12,891 nucleotides of DNA from the NCBI GenBank assembly GCA_016234975.1, contig JACRND010000131.1, positions 1 to 12,891 of the forward strand. Direction: 5' to 3'. The position numbers and the translations under genes were made by a program. Below, in pieces: positions 1-7,729 of the stretch. Source of the stretch: Nitrosarchaeum sp. Its GTDB lineage: Archaea; Thermoproteota; Nitrososphaeria; Nitrososphaerales; Nitrosopumilaceae. Below the pieces are notes generated by a model, which was not told the origin of the DNA, ran no database searches, and saw only the letters and a list, made by a program, of their open reading frames with translations. Position 1 is the first letter of the stretch, and every line of letters begins with the position of its first letter.

Positions 1-86
1 CACAACCATGGAATCAACACATTCCTAATCAAAACATTCAAAGAATTTCTACTTTATCTGAGGCTGTTGAAAAATTAAAATTATGA
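1..86 (+). CDS. C-terminal end of an unidentified protein (partial)
   Basis: One forward frame is open from the window edge (first full codon at base 3) to TGA at 84-86. It gives about 27 residues with a hydrophilic, helical-looking tail ending in EAVEKLKL. Its stop overlaps the stop of the convergent small zinc-ribbon gene by 6 bases, the same tail-to-tail arrangement seen twice more in this window, which supports it being real. I do not recognise the protein, and the rest lies outside the window. A chance open frame of this length cannot be excluded. Confidence 0.45.
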   Translation, partial: QPWNQHIPNQNIQRISTLSEAVEKLKL

Positions 87-251
87 TCTACTCTTGACAG
101 ATTTTCTTATTGTAACTTGATGACCATTTCGTACGTGAGATATGTGATGAGTATTCAATATTTCTCCAATTTTATCATCATTGTAGAATTTTATGTTATA
201 ACGCCCTAGACTCTTTTTACAATTACTACAATAAATCTCTCTAAATTCCAT
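81..251 (-). CDS. Small CxxC zinc-ribbon protein, 56 aa, hypothetical
   Basis: A short reading frame starts at ATG (249-251) and stops at TAA (81-83). The protein begins MEFREIYCSNCKKSLG, with a CxxC pair at residues 8 and 11 that looks like half of a zinc knuckle. Histidines at about 35, 36, 39 and 44 (THHISHVRNGH) could supply the other metal ligands. The C-terminus is basic (RKSVKSRS), so binding to nucleic acid or to a partner protein is possible. A TATA-like box lies about 30 bases upstream. The stop overlaps the stop of the plus-strand partial gene. Small proteins of this type are common in low-GC ammonia-oxidising archaea, but I know of no assigned function. The coding call rests on the CxxC pair, the sensible start and the promoter. 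Confidence 0.75.
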   Translation of the reverse strand: MEFREIYCSNCKKSLGRYNIKFYNDDKIGEILNTHHISHVRNGHQVTIRKSVKSRS

Positions 252-276
252 TTTCTATGTAATTGATTAATCTGAT

Positions 277-285
277 GTATTTTAA
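277..285 (-). promoter_or_regulatory. Candidate TATA box for the small zinc-ribbon gene
   Basis: On the minus strand this reads TTAAAATAC, centred about 30 bases before the ATG at 251. That would give a leaderless or very short-leader mRNA. It lies back to back with the tRNA-Leu promoter candidate at 295-303. Confidence 0.35.
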
Positions 286-294
286 CTAAAACAG

Positions 295-303
295 TATAAT
301 AAA
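295..303 (+). promoter_or_regulatory. Candidate TATA box for tRNA-Leu
   Basis: TATAATAAA is centred about 37 bases before the first base of the mature tRNA. Archaeal initiation about 25 bases downstream would leave a 5' leader of about 10 bases to be removed by RNase P. Confidence 0.45.
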
Positions 304-335
304 GAAACTTATTCTAGATTTCAAAAATTTAGATT

Positions 336-420
336 GCGGGAGTAGCCCAGCCTGGTCAAAGGCGTAAGGTTCAGATCCTTATCTTCTAGGAGTTCGTGGG
401 TTCAAATCCCACTTCCCGCA
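336..420 (+). tRNA. tRNA-Leu, anticodon CAG
   Basis: The 85-base gene folds as a class II tRNA. The acceptor stem GCGGGAG (336-342) pairs with TTCCCGC (413-419), with one G-U pair, and A420 is the discriminator. The D arm has GCC/GGC and a loop GG. The anticodon stem TAAGG/CCTTA closes the loop TTCAGAT, with anticodon CAG at 372-374, which reads CTG (Leu). A long variable arm (CTTC/GGAG stem) and a T arm GTGGG-TTCAAAT-CCCAC follow. Long variable arm plus CAG identifies leucine. There is no intron and no encoded CCA. The gene ends 11 bases from the 3' end of gatE, which is read in the opposite direction. Confidence 0.96.
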
Positions 421-431
421 TACAATTATTC

Positions 432-2336
432 CTAATTATTTTCCAAAAATTTCTTTATCTTTTCTAAAAGAATACTATTTACCATTTCACCTGACACCTT
501 TCCCCTGAGTTCCTTCATGGCAATTCCCATTAATGGACCAACTGAACGTTCTTTTTGGTTTTGAATAATCTCCTTGTTATTTATGATGATATTTTCTATG
601 ACTTTTTCAAATTCTTCTTTACTAACAGATTCAATAGACGTATTTTTTATTGCATCTTCAACTGTTTTTGATTTTCCAGACATAATATTTTCAAATATAA
701 TTTCAATTGATTCTTTAGCAATTTTTCCTTTTTCTAAAAATTCAAAAGTTTTAGCAATTTCTTCATTTCTTAATAATTGAGAGTTCAAACCATTTCTTTC
801 TAGATTGGTAATAGTTGAGCAAAGAATTGATGCTATAAAAGTTGGTGCTGTTGATGTTTTTTCACAAATTTTTTCAAAAATTTCTAAATATGCTGAATCA
901 AAAATCTGCTCTGCTAACTGTAAATTCAAATCATATTTTTTTTGCAGTTCATTAAGTGATTCATCCCATGACTTTGGGATATTCTTTTCTGCATCTTCTA
1001 ACTCTTTTTTTGTTATAATGATTGGAGGAATATCTGTTTCAGGATACATCCTTGATGCACCTGGTCGAGGTCTGAGGAATATTGTTTCACCAGCTTGAGT
1101 AGCTAATCTGGTTTCAGCAGGAACTCCTTTCTTTGCCTGACTTATTCTTTTAATTATGGAATTAATTGCAAAATCAATTTTTACTAAAGGTGCAGCAATG
1201 ATTAAAAATGCATCTTTCTCATTGATTTCTAATATTTTTTTCACAATAGATACATCACTTTCTTCTATGCCGTAATTTGGTAATTCATCTGAATGGAAAA
1301 CTCCTCCAATTCCATAGAATTTTACAAGCTGACCAATTTCCTTTCCTAATCTTATTCCTTCATATGGTGAATAACCAAACATGCCTACAAAATTCCTTAC
1401 TCGAATCACTTTGATAATCGAGTTATCTCTTAATGATTTTTGAATAATTTTTGATTGACAATTTTTAAAGTCATCTGTTATATCAAAAACATCATTTTTT
1501 GAAATTTCTCCAAAATTAGAATTCTGTAATTTTTCAGCTATTTTGACAAGACCATATTGTCTTTTAGCCTCGAACTCTACTACTTTTTCTAATTGATCTA
1601 ATTGCTGTACTCCTTTGACCTCAACTATTCCTCCACCATCCTTAACAGAGACATTGACGTCTTGTCGTATTGAACCAATTCCACGAGTAACCTTTTTTGT
1701 ACTTCGTAATAGTCTACCTAAAGACAATGCAATTTTTTTAATTTTTTTTGAATCTCCCTCGACAGGTTCTAATGCAATTTCAATTAAAGGAACACCAAGA
1801 CGATCCAAGCTGTATTCTCTTATGTCTCCTTTATCACCAAGCAATTTTGCAGCATCTTCTTCTAAACAAATTGATTGAATACCAATTTTTTCACCATCAA
1901 CATCAATATGTCCTCCTTGAGAAACTAACATAGTTCTCTGAAAACCTGTAGTGTTTGAACCATCAATTACTGTCTTTCTCATGGGATAGATTTCACTAAA
2001 AATATTTGATTCAAGTGCAGATGAAATTACTAGTGCAAGATTTTTTGCATCAATATCTAAATTATGAGGGGGTTCTTCATCCTGTTCTACCAAACAGCTA
2101 CTTTCTGGATTGGCATAATACATTATTGTTTTAGATTTTGAACTCTCAAAAAGAGCAGCTGGATCATATTCACCCAATTCACTTTTTACTGCTCTTAATT
2201 TTCTTTGAAACTTTATAGTATATTCATCTGATTCAAGTGGTACACAATTACAGAATAATTTTTTGTTAGTAGATAATTGTTGATGTATTTCAAGACCGAC
2301 CTTTAATCCAATATTTTCAATGAAAAATTCAGACAT
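432..2336 (-). CDS. gatE: Glu-tRNA(Gln) amidotransferase subunit E
   Basis: GatE (634 aa) is the kinase/transamidase subunit of the archaeal GatDE enzyme. It activates the glutamate on mischarged Glu-tRNA(Gln) with ATP and transfers ammonia supplied by GatD, giving Gln-tRNA(Gln). The N-terminus carries the GatB/GatE signature GLKVGLEIHQQL followed by a cysteine pair in KLFCNC (about residues 10-31). The catalytic cradle continues through QSICLEEDAAK (about 154-164) and GVPLIEIALEP (181-191). YPETDIPP lies in the second half, after the insert typical of GatE. The C-terminus (about 600-625, VGPLMGIAMKELRGK) is the YqeY-like tail that contacts the tRNA elbow. Length fits the family. It lies 15 bases downstream of gatD on the same strand and is almost certainly cotranscribed with it. 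Confidence 0.97.
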   Translation of the reverse strand: MSEFFIENIGLKVGLEIHQQLSTNKKLFCNCVPLESDEYTIKFQRKLRAVKSELGEYDPAALFESSKSKTIMYYANPESSCLVEQDEEPPHNLDIDAKNLALVISSALESNIFSEIYPMRKTVIDGSNTTGFQRTMLVSQGGHIDVDGEKIGIQSICLEEDAAKLLGDKGDIREYSLDRLGVPLIEIALEPVEGDSKKIKKIALSLGRLLRSTKKVTRGIGSIRQDVNVSVKDGGGIVEVKGVQQLDQLEKVVEFEAKRQYGLVKIAEKLQNSNFGEISKNDVFDITDDFKNCQSKIIQKSLRDNSIIKVIRVRNFVGMFGYSPYEGIRLGKEIGQLVKFYGIGGVFHSDELPNYGIEESDVSIVKKILEINEKDAFLIIAAPLVKIDFAINSIIKRISQAKKGVPAETRLATQAGETIFLRPRPGASRMYPETDIPPIIITKKELEDAEKNIPKSWDESLNELQKKYDLNLQLAEQIFDSAYLEIFEKICEKTSTAPTFIASILCSTITNLERNGLNSQLLRNEEIAKTFEFLEKGKIAKESIEIIFENIMSGKSKTVEDAIKNTSIESVSKEEFEKVIENIIINNKEIIQNQKERSVGPLMGIAMKELRGKVSGEMVNSILLEKIKKFLENN

Positions 2337-2340
2337 TCAC

Positions 2341-2347
2341 ATCACTC
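2341..2347 (-). promoter_or_regulatory. Probable ribosome binding site for gatE
   Basis: In the 15-base gap between gatD and gatE the minus strand reads GAGTGAT, four bases before the ATG. This is close to the archaeal GAGGTGAT Shine-Dalgarno core. An internal operon gene would need such a site, unlike the leaderless first genes. It supports the chosen gatE start. Confidence 0.5.
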
Positions 2348-2351
2348 ATTT

Positions 2352-3641
2352 TTAATCAGATATTTCAGAAGCAATATTCTGAAGCATTATCTGCTTTACA
2401 TCTTCAAGAGTCTTTGAATTTCCCAGAGCCCACATAGCTTTGACTAGCGCTACTTCTGGAATCATATTCTCCAAAGAAATTATTCCCAAATTAAGTAAAT
2501 CCCGGCCGCTTTCATATACTGTCATTCTTACTCTACCATCAATACACTGTGAAGTCATGCCTAAGAAAATGCCCTTCTCGTTTGCTTTTTTTACATTATC
2601 ATACATTGTTTTTCCAATATGTCCTAAACCTGTACCCTCAAAAATTATTCCACTATAATTCATTTCAATAATTTTTCCCAAAAGATTTGGATCATATCCG
2701 GGATGATATTTTACTAATGCCACTTTTGTATTGAGATTAATTCTTGGCTGAAATTCTTTGACTTTGAAAAACTCATCTTTCATATTTCTCTGAATTTGAT
2801 CATTTACAATAATGAATGCTGGATTATCTCCAATAGTTTGAAATGCCCCTCTTTTACTGGTGTGATTCTTTCTAACTCTTGTTCCTAAATGACATGCAAT
2901 TGTTTCATCATTTTCATCTTGATGCATTATGATATACACGCCATTTGTTTTACAACCAAGAAGAAATTTTATTGCACCTATTAAATTCAGGGCTGCATCT
3001 GATGAAGCACGATCAGAAGATCTTTGCGAACCTACAAGTGCAATTGGTATTGGAAATCCTGCAAGTGCAAATGAAAGAAATGATGATGTATAATGCATTG
3101 TATCTGTTCCATGTGCAATAATTATTCCTGAATAATCTGAATTTGAATACTCTTTTAATTTCTCAGCTATTTTTAACCAGTGCTCTGGCATTATATTTTC
3201 TGAATATTCTGAAAACAATACCTCGGCATCTACATTGGCAATTTTAGCAAGTTCAGGAACTGATGAATTAAGTTCTTCAGCAGTTAAAACCGGAGTTACT
3301 GCACCTGTCCTATAATCTACTTTACTTGCAATTGTTCCTCCTGTTGATAGTAAGAGAATTTTTGGCAGAGTAGGATTTTTTTCTAAACTTTCTCTTTTCT
3401 CAATGTTTTTTTCAGGACTAGATATTTTCTCTATCTTCTCAATCTTTTCTATCTCTAATCCGATATTGTACCCACTCTTTAATTTGAGAACTAGATGTTT
3501 ATCGTCACTGTGTTCATATCGTGGCATGATTATTCCTGAATATGTTAAATCTGCAAGAATTTTGACTGAATCACCGACACTGATTTTGTTAGTTTTTAAA
3601 AATTCTAATGATTTCCCAGCATATCCTCTAAATTCAGACAT
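2352..3641 (-). CDS. gatD: Glu-tRNA(Gln) amidotransferase subunit D (asparaginase-like)
   Basis: GatD (429 aa) hydrolyses glutamine to release the ammonia that GatE uses. Residues 1-60 form the small GatD-specific beta domain (GYAGKSLEFLK, VGDSVKI, GIIMPR). A charged linker rich in EKIEKI repeats (about 63-90) joins it to the L-asparaginase-type domain. The active-site motifs are LLSTGGTIAS, with the probable nucleophile Thr103, and AHGTDT, with Thr179 and Asp180. The conserved lysine is probably in the RVRKNHTSKRGAF segment. It precedes gatE by 15 bases and follows cdc48 by 32 bases on the same strand. The N-terminal domain and the pairing with gatE separate it from a free asparaginase. Confidence 0.97.
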   Translation of the reverse strand: MSEFRGYAGKSLEFLKTNKISVGDSVKILADLTYSGIIMPRYEHSDDKHLVLKLKSGYNIGLEIEKIEKIEKISSPEKNIEKRESLEKNPTLPKILLLSTGGTIASKVDYRTGAVTPVLTAEELNSSVPELAKIANVDAEVLFSEYSENIMPEHWLKIAEKLKEYSNSDYSGIIIAHGTDTMHYTSSFLSFALAGFPIPIALVGSQRSSDRASSDAALNLIGAIKFLLGCKTNGVYIIMHQDENDETIACHLGTRVRKNHTSKRGAFQTIGDNPAFIIVNDQIQRNMKDEFFKVKEFQPRINLNTKVALVKYHPGYDPNLLGKIIEMNYSGIIFEGTGLGHIGKTMYDNVKKANEKGIFLGMTSQCIDGRVRMTVYESGRDLLNLGIISLENMIPEVALVKAMWALGNSKTLEDVKQIMLQNIASEISD

Positions 3642-3660
3642 TTACGAGAGTTGGTTTGTC

Positions 3661-3673
3661 TATTTAATAAAAA
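3661..3673 (-). promoter_or_regulatory. Candidate gatDE promoter between cdc48 and gatD
   Basis: The minus strand reads TTTTTATTAAATA, centred about 25 bases before the gatD ATG and directly after the cdc48 stop codon. This is the spacing expected for leaderless transcription. gatDE may therefore be driven independently of cdc48, with some read-through. Confidence 0.5.
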
Positions 3674-5860
3674 CTACCTGTAATAGGACGCCACTAGCTT
3701 TTCGCCTATCTTGAGGTTTTTCTGTTCTCTTACTTTCTTTACTGCTGCTTCAAAGTGTTTCATGGTTACTTTGGCATCTGCAGAACTTTTCTCAATATCT
3801 TTGACATCAGGATGCGTATCTAGAAATTCATGAATAACCAGAGATACTGCAGTATTTGCAATCGCAGCAGTGTCTGCACCGCTTAATCCGTCTGTTAATT
3901 CTGCAATTTTGTCTATATCTACACGCTGTGGATCATTTGGATCATTGTTTATTGGTATTTTTTCAGCATTAATTTTCAAAATCATTTTCCTGCTTTCTTT
4001 ATCTGGTAATGGTATCTGAATGATTTTATCAAATCTTCCAGGTCTCAATAATGCTGGATCAATCATATCTGGTCTGTTGGTAGCTGCTAAAACAACGACA
4101 CCGTGCATATTTTCCATACCGTCCAATTCAGTAAGTAACTGACTAACTACTCTTTCTGTAACCGCTGTCTCTCCTCCTGCTCCCCTAATTGGTGCAATTG
4201 AATCAATTTCATCAAAGAATACTACACATGGTGAAGCTTGTCTTGCTCTTCTAAAGATCTCTCTTATTCCTCTTTCTGATTCTCCAACCCATTTTGATAA
4301 TAATTCAGGACCTCTGACAGAAACGAAATTTGCTTCACTTTGAGTTGCAACTGCTTTTGCTAATAGTGTTTTACCAGTACCACTTGGACCATGAAGTAAA
4401 ATCCCTCTTGGCATCTTATGTCCTAATTTATCATATAGTCCAGGATATTTCATTGGCCACTCTACTGCTTCTTGAAGCTCACGTTTGACATCTTCTAAAC
4501 CACCAACTTCTTCCCATTTGACATCAGGATTTTCAATGAAAACTTCTCTCATTCCAGATGGGGTGACTTCAATCAATGCCTTTTGGAAATCCTCATTATT
4601 TACAATTAATTTATCCAAAGTCTCTGGAGGGAGTTTTTCTTCTTCCATGTTAAGTTCAGGAAGTAATCTTCTCAAACATTTCATTGCAGCTTCTTTACAG
4701 AGATATTCCAAATCTGCTCCAACATATCCGTGACTAACACTAGATATTTTCTCAACATTAACGTCATCAGATAGTGGCATGTTTCTGCTATGAATGGCAA
4801 GAATGTCTTTTCTTCCCTTTTTATCTGGAACTTTGATCTCTATTTCTCTATCGAATCTTCCAGGTCTTCTAAGTGCAGGATCTATTGCATTTGGTCTGTT
4901 TGTAGCTGCAATGACAATGACCTTTCCTCTAGCTTCTAATCCATCCATTAATGATAACATTTGTGATACTACTCTTCTCTCTACTTCTCCAGTTACTTCT
5001 TCTCTCTTTGGTGCAATTGAATCAATTTCATCTACAAAGATAATTGATGGCGCTTTTTCTCTAGCCTCTTTGAAAATTTCTCTTAGTCTAGCTTCACTTT
5101 CTCCATAAAACTTACTCATGATTTCTGGACCAGAAATACTAATGAAATGTGCTTGACTTTCATTTGCAACTGCTTTTGCAAGTAGTGTCTTTCCTGTTCC
5201 AGGTGGACCATATAACAGCACACCTTTTGGAGCTTCAATCCCTAATTTCTCAAAAATTTCTGGATGTCTTAATGGTAACTCTATCATTTCTCTTACTTTC
5301 TTTATCTCATCAGTTAAACCGCCAATATCCTCGTAAGTCACTTGAGGTACACCTCGTAATGTTTCACCTTTTTCTGCAATATGGAAAACAGTTTTTTGAG
5401 TAACTAATACAGCATCTGCAGCTGGTGTTACTCCAATTACTTGAAATGTTAAACGGCCACCAAAGTATGGAACCATTACATTATCTCCTTTAATCAAAGG
5501 AACACTTTCTAGGGCATCTGCAAGATAGCGTTCATCAATTGGAGGAATTGCTTCAAGTGGCGCTACTACAACTTTTTCAGCTGCAACTGCTTTAATTTTT
5601 CTTACAGTAATGGTATCGCCTATTGCAATACCTGAATTATTACGACCTAATCCGTCAATTCTGATAATTCCTTTTCCTTCATCTGATGGATAAAGTGGAA
5701 GACATTTTGCAACTGTTCTTCTTTTACCCTTAATCTCAATTACATCGCCAGTAGAGGCATTTAGTGTATCCATAGAGTCATAATCAATTCTTGCAACTCC
5801 ACGTCCCACATCTCGTGTATATGCTTCTAGAACTTTCAGAGAAAGTGCATTCTGACTCAT
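3674..5860 (-). CDS. cdc48: Cdc48/VAT-type AAA+ ATPase
   Basis: This 728-aa protein is the archaeal homologue of p97/Cdc48, a hexameric motor that unfolds proteins and can feed them to the proteasome. The N domain (about 1-165) has the double-psi barrel and four-stranded beta parts, from [20 protein letters not shown] to FHIAEKGE. The D1 ring has Walker A GPPGTGKT (218-225), Walker B IIFVDEID (273-280) and [20 protein letters not shown] (318-337). The D2 ring has Walker A GPSGTGKT (491-498), Walker B VVFFDEID (546-553) and a matching second region of homology. Both catalytic glutamates are present, so both rings should hydrolyse ATP. The protein ends YYR, which fits the HbYX rule for docking onto the 20S proteasome. 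It is divergent from rpl2 and upstream of gatDE. Confidence 0.97.
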   Translation of the reverse strand: MSQNALSLKVLEAYTRDVGRGVARIDYDSMDTLNASTGDVIEIKGKRRTVAKCLPLYPSDEGKGIIRIDGLGRNNSGIAIGDTITVRKIKAVAAEKVVVAPLEAIPPIDERYLADALESVPLIKGDNVMVPYFGGRLTFQVIGVTPAADAVLVTQKTVFHIAEKGETLRGVPQVTYEDIGGLTDEIKKVREMIELPLRHPEIFEKLGIEAPKGVLLYGPPGTGKTLLAKAVANESQAHFISISGPEIMSKFYGESEARLREIFKEAREKAPSIIFVDEIDSIAPKREEVTGEVERRVVSQMLSLMDGLEARGKVIVIAATNRPNAIDPALRRPGRFDREIEIKVPDKKGRKDILAIHSRNMPLSDDVNVEKISSVSHGYVGADLEYLCKEAAMKCLRRLLPELNMEEEKLPPETLDKLIVNNEDFQKALIEVTPSGMREVFIENPDVKWEEVGGLEDVKRELQEAVEWPMKYPGLYDKLGHKMPRGILLHGPSGTGKTLLAKAVATQSEANFVSVRGPELLSKWVGESERGIREIFRRARQASPCVVFFDEIDSIAPIRGAGGETAVTERVVSQLLTELDGMENMHGVVVLAATNRPDMIDPALLRPGRFDKIIQIPLPDKESRKMILKINAEKIPINNDPNDPQRVDIDKIAELTDGLSGADTAAIANTAVSLVIHEFLDTHPDVKDIEKSSADAKVTMKHFEAAVKKVREQKNLKIGEKLVASYYR

Positions 5861-5880
5861 ATAACAAACTCTTCTGTCTA

Positions 5881-5890
5881 ATTTTTATAT
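5881..5890 (-). promoter_or_regulatory. TATA box of cdc48
   Basis: The minus strand reads ATATAAAAAT and ends 20 bases before the cdc48 ATG at 5860. Preceding purines (CAAAG) could form a BRE. The spacing implies a leaderless or nearly leaderless mRNA. Confidence 0.65.
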
Positions 5891-5932
5891 CTTTGTGGTA
5901 ATTTTGTCAAATTACACAGGTAAAATCACAAG

Positions 5933-5940
5933 CTTAAAAT
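5933..5940 (+). promoter_or_regulatory. Candidate TATA box of rpl2
   Basis: CTTAAAAT is centred about 29 bases before the TTG start of rpl2, which would place initiation within a few bases of the start codon. It lies about 45 bases from the cdc48 TATA box, so the two promoters face outward from a 105-base gap. Confidence 0.45.
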
Positions 5941-5965
5941 CCTGAATGAACACGACACGATCTAC

Positions 5966-6700
5966 TTGGGTAAGAGACCATTAGTAAGAAGACGAGGCCG
6001 TGGAGGATTTCAATTTAGATCTACTTCTACTGGTAAAGTAGGAAGTAAAGCAAAATATCCACGATTTTCATTATCTGAGCAACATGAAGGTCTAGTCATA
6101 GATCTAGTTCATGAACGAGGTAGAGAAGCTCCTCTTGCTAAAGTACGATTTGAAGATGGTTCCGTCTCTTTTATGCCTGCAGTTCTTGGTACTAAAGTAG
6201 GCGAAACTTTACAATTTGGATTAAAATCAAAAATTGAAAAAGGTAATGTAATTAGTGTTCAAAATATTCCTGACGGAACCATAGTGTGTAATGTTGAAAA
6301 ACACTTTGGTGATGGCGGCGCTATAGTAAAATCAGCAGGTACCAATGCAACAGTTTTTTCTCACGGTGAGGAAGGCGTTACGCTGAAACTTCCATCTGGA
6401 AAATTTACTACACTCAATCCAAAAAATAGAGCAATGATTGGAACTCTTGCCGGTGGTGGAGCCAGTGAACGATTCTTTATGAGTGCAGGTAACAAATGGC
6501 GTAGTTTTAGAGCTAAAGGAAAGAAATTCCCTATTGTCAGAGGTGTTGCACAAGCAGCTTATGTTCACCCACACGGTGGTGGAAGACATCAACACGTTGG
6601 ACAAAGTTCTACTGTTTCTCGAAATGCTCCACCTGGAGCTAAAGTAGGTAGCATTGCTGCAAGAAAAACTGGTAGAGCTAGAATCAAAGAGAGAACGTAA
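5966..6700 (+). CDS. rpl2: Large-subunit ribosomal protein L2 (uL2)
   Basis: uL2 (244 aa) binds 23S rRNA near the peptidyl-transferase centre and helps join the subunits. The start is TTG: no in-frame ATG or GTG lies between the upstream TAA at 5921 and this codon, and MGKRPLVRRRGRGG matches the usual archaeal L2 N-terminus. The body shows typical L2 features: GLVIDLVHERGREAPLAKV, PDGTIVCNVE, and the C-terminal HPHGGGRHQHVG and SRNAPPGAKVGSIAARKTGR. Directly before HPHGGG, where most L2 proteins read RGVAMN.VDHP, this one reads RGVAQAAYVHP. It stands alone: neither L23 upstream nor S19 downstream is present, unlike the usual S10 cluster. Length is normal for the archaeal family. Confidence 0.97.
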   Translation: MGKRPLVRRRGRGGFQFRSTSTGKVGSKAKYPRFSLSEQHEGLVIDLVHERGREAPLAKVRFEDGSVSFMPAVLGTKVGETLQFGLKSKIEKGNVISVQNIPDGTIVCNVEKHFGDGGAIVKSAGTNATVFSHGEEGVTLKLPSGKFTTLNPKNRAMIGTLAGGGASERFFMSAGNKWRSFRAKGKKFPIVRGVAQAAYVHPHGGGRHQHVGQSSTVSRNAPPGAKVGSIAARKTGRARIKERT

Positions 6701-6726
6701 TAATCTGATTTTTCTCACCTAAAATT

Positions 6727-6735
6727 GATTAATAC
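6727..6735 (+). promoter_or_regulatory. Candidate TATA box of acylphosphatase
   Basis: GATTAATAC is centred about 26 bases before the ATG at 6757, in the 56-base gap after rpl2. This fits a separate leaderless transcript. Confidence 0.45.
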
Positions 6736-6756
6736 CTCATTGAAACAATTTTTTGT

Positions 6757-7035
6757 ATGTCAAAGCAAAGAATCAGGATTTTTGTAACAGGAAAAGTACA
6801 AGGTGTGTTTTTTCGTCAAGCTCTTAAAGTAATGGCTAAAAAAAATGATGTTTTTGGTTGGGTAAAAAATCTCAAAGATGGTAGAGTTGAAGCCATACTT
6901 GAAGGCGATGAAGAAAAAGTAAGCAGACTCGTTGAATGGTCTCACGGAGGACCCGCCAATGCACGAGTTGAGGATGTGGAAATCCGAAATGAGAAATTTA
7001 TTGGAGAATTTTCTAAATTTGATGTTTTGTATTAA
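6757..7035 (+). CDS. acyP: Acylphosphatase
   Basis: Acylphosphatase is a small cytosolic enzyme that hydrolyses acyl phosphates such as acetyl phosphate and 1,3-bisphosphoglycerate. The 92-aa length is typical. Signature 1 is GKVQGVFFR (residues 12-20), ending in the phosphate-binding Arg20. Signature 2 runs from GWVKN at 34-38, with catalytic Asn38, through DGRVE to Gly50. The ATG start gives the normal short N-terminus before the first strand (RIRIFVTG). It follows rpl2 on the same strand but has its own candidate promoter. Its TAA overlaps the stop codon of the convergent DUF5655-like gene by 4 bases. Confidence 0.96.
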   Translation: MSKQRIRIFVTGKVQGVFFRQALKVMAKKNDVFGWVKNLKDGRVEAILEGDEEKVSRLVEWSHGGPANARVEDVEIRNEKFIGEFSKFDVLY

Positions 7036-7364
7036 TTAATTGTTTCAAAAGCATCTTTTATGATTTCTTTGAGTTCTGTTATGTCTTGTCCTGTTTTGAT
7101 TTGTAAAATTTGAGGAGATTCTTTCCTACTTTTTTGAATTTTAATTATAATACCTTCTCTTTCTGGTTCCACATCTGCAAACCATCTAAATGTCATAGAT
7201 TTTCCAAAAACATCTCTGTGCATTCTGATATCTTCAACTACATTTTCCCCTAATGAAAGACAAAATTCTCTTATCGAATCAAAAAGTGGTTGAACTGTAC
7301 TCGGAATTTGTTTTTTAAAATCATCATAACTTCTCTTGTTTCCAAAAGAAATCATTCCTTCCAT
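7032..7364 (-). CDS. DUF5655-like protein, 110 aa
   Basis: I recognise this only as resembling the DUF5655 family, whose function is unknown. A helical N-terminal half (about 12-40, DDFKKQIPSTVQPLFDSIREF) is followed by a short beta-rich half with MTFRWFADVEPEREGIIIKIQ (about 56-77). A final LKEIIKDAFETI helix matches the end of the family domain. There is no signal peptide or membrane segment. The start could be Met1 (7364) or Met4 (7355); Met1 fits the TATA box at 7385-7393 better. It lies directly downstream of the SRP RNA gene on the same strand and overlaps the acylphosphatase stop by 4 bases. A role linked to either neighbour is not shown by the sequence. Confidence 0.75.
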   Translation of the reverse strand: MEGMISFGNKRSYDDFKKQIPSTVQPLFDSIREFCLSLGENVVEDIRMHRDVFGKSMTFRWFADVEPEREGIIIKIQKSRKESPQILQIKTGQDITELKEIIKDAFETIN

Positions 7365-7384
7365 AACAATAAAAATTTAATTTT

Positions 7385-7393
7385 AATTATAAA
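7385..7393 (-). promoter_or_regulatory. TATA box of the DUF5655-like gene, abutting the SRP RNA 3' end
   Basis: The minus strand reads TTTATAATT, centred about 25 bases before the ATG at 7364. It begins at the base after the last paired base of SRP RNA helix 1. The T-rich stretch just downstream (TTTTTATT on the minus strand, about 7369-7376) could also end SRP RNA transcription. Confidence 0.5.
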
Positions 7394-7709
7394 GGTAGTA
7401 GATCTGTTGGCTCCAGTCTAGACGGATAGCCCCATTTCAAGGCATACAAGATCCGCCACGTAGACGAGGAAGCGTGGATGCTCCACCTTAGGATTGCTCC
7501 CTCCCGGACCTCATCCCTTTCGATAGTTCGAACTTAGACGTTATCCCTTCGGATAATTCTGGTCCTGCAACCACCCGCCTCGGCGTGATTTCATTTCCGC
7601 ACACCAAGCGGGAATTACCTATCTAGAGATTTACCCAACAGTTACTGATCTCTGCATATAGCCGGTTTCAGAACAGGGCACGGCTGGCACCCCAATCCTA
7701 CCTACTACC
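7394..7709 (-). ncRNA. Signal recognition particle RNA (7S/SRP RNA)
   Basis: The minus strand encodes an archaeal-type SRP RNA of about 316 bases, the scaffold of the particle that targets nascent membrane and secreted proteins. The ends pair as helix 1: GGTAGTAG at the 5' end (7702-7709) with CTACTACC at the 3' end (7394-7401). The Alu-domain region near the 5' end has GGGGTGCCAGCC and the conserved ACCGGCTATATGC. Helix 6 is TTATCC-GAAG-GGATAA (about 7536-7560), a GNAR-type tetraloop for SRP19. Helix 8 (about 7491-7517) has the near-universal AGGTCCGGGAGGGAGCA, the SRP54-binding internal loop capped by GGGA, where GGAA is more common. A TATA box lies 24 bases upstream of the 5' end. The exact ends are inferred from helix 1. 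Confidence 0.93.
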
Positions 7710-7729
7710 GGTTTTTCTAAGATGATATG

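Noticed and set aside
574..1933. Several plus-strand open frames opposite gatE
   Set aside because: They mirror gatE codons, have no coding character, promoter or recognisable motif, and gatE is certain.
4485..5403. Plus-strand open frames opposite cdc48
   Set aside because: Antisense shadows of conserved AAA+ domains, with biased hydrophobic and serine-rich composition.
6332..6718. Long minus-strand open frame opposite rpl2
   Set aside because: Serine- and cysteine-rich translation with no family resemblance, fully antisense to an unmistakable L2 gene.
7394..7709. Structured region as a riboswitch or leader of the DUF5655-like gene
   Set aside because: Closed end helix, helix 6 GNAR loop and the helix 8 AGGTCC...GGAGCA motif identify SRP RNA instead.
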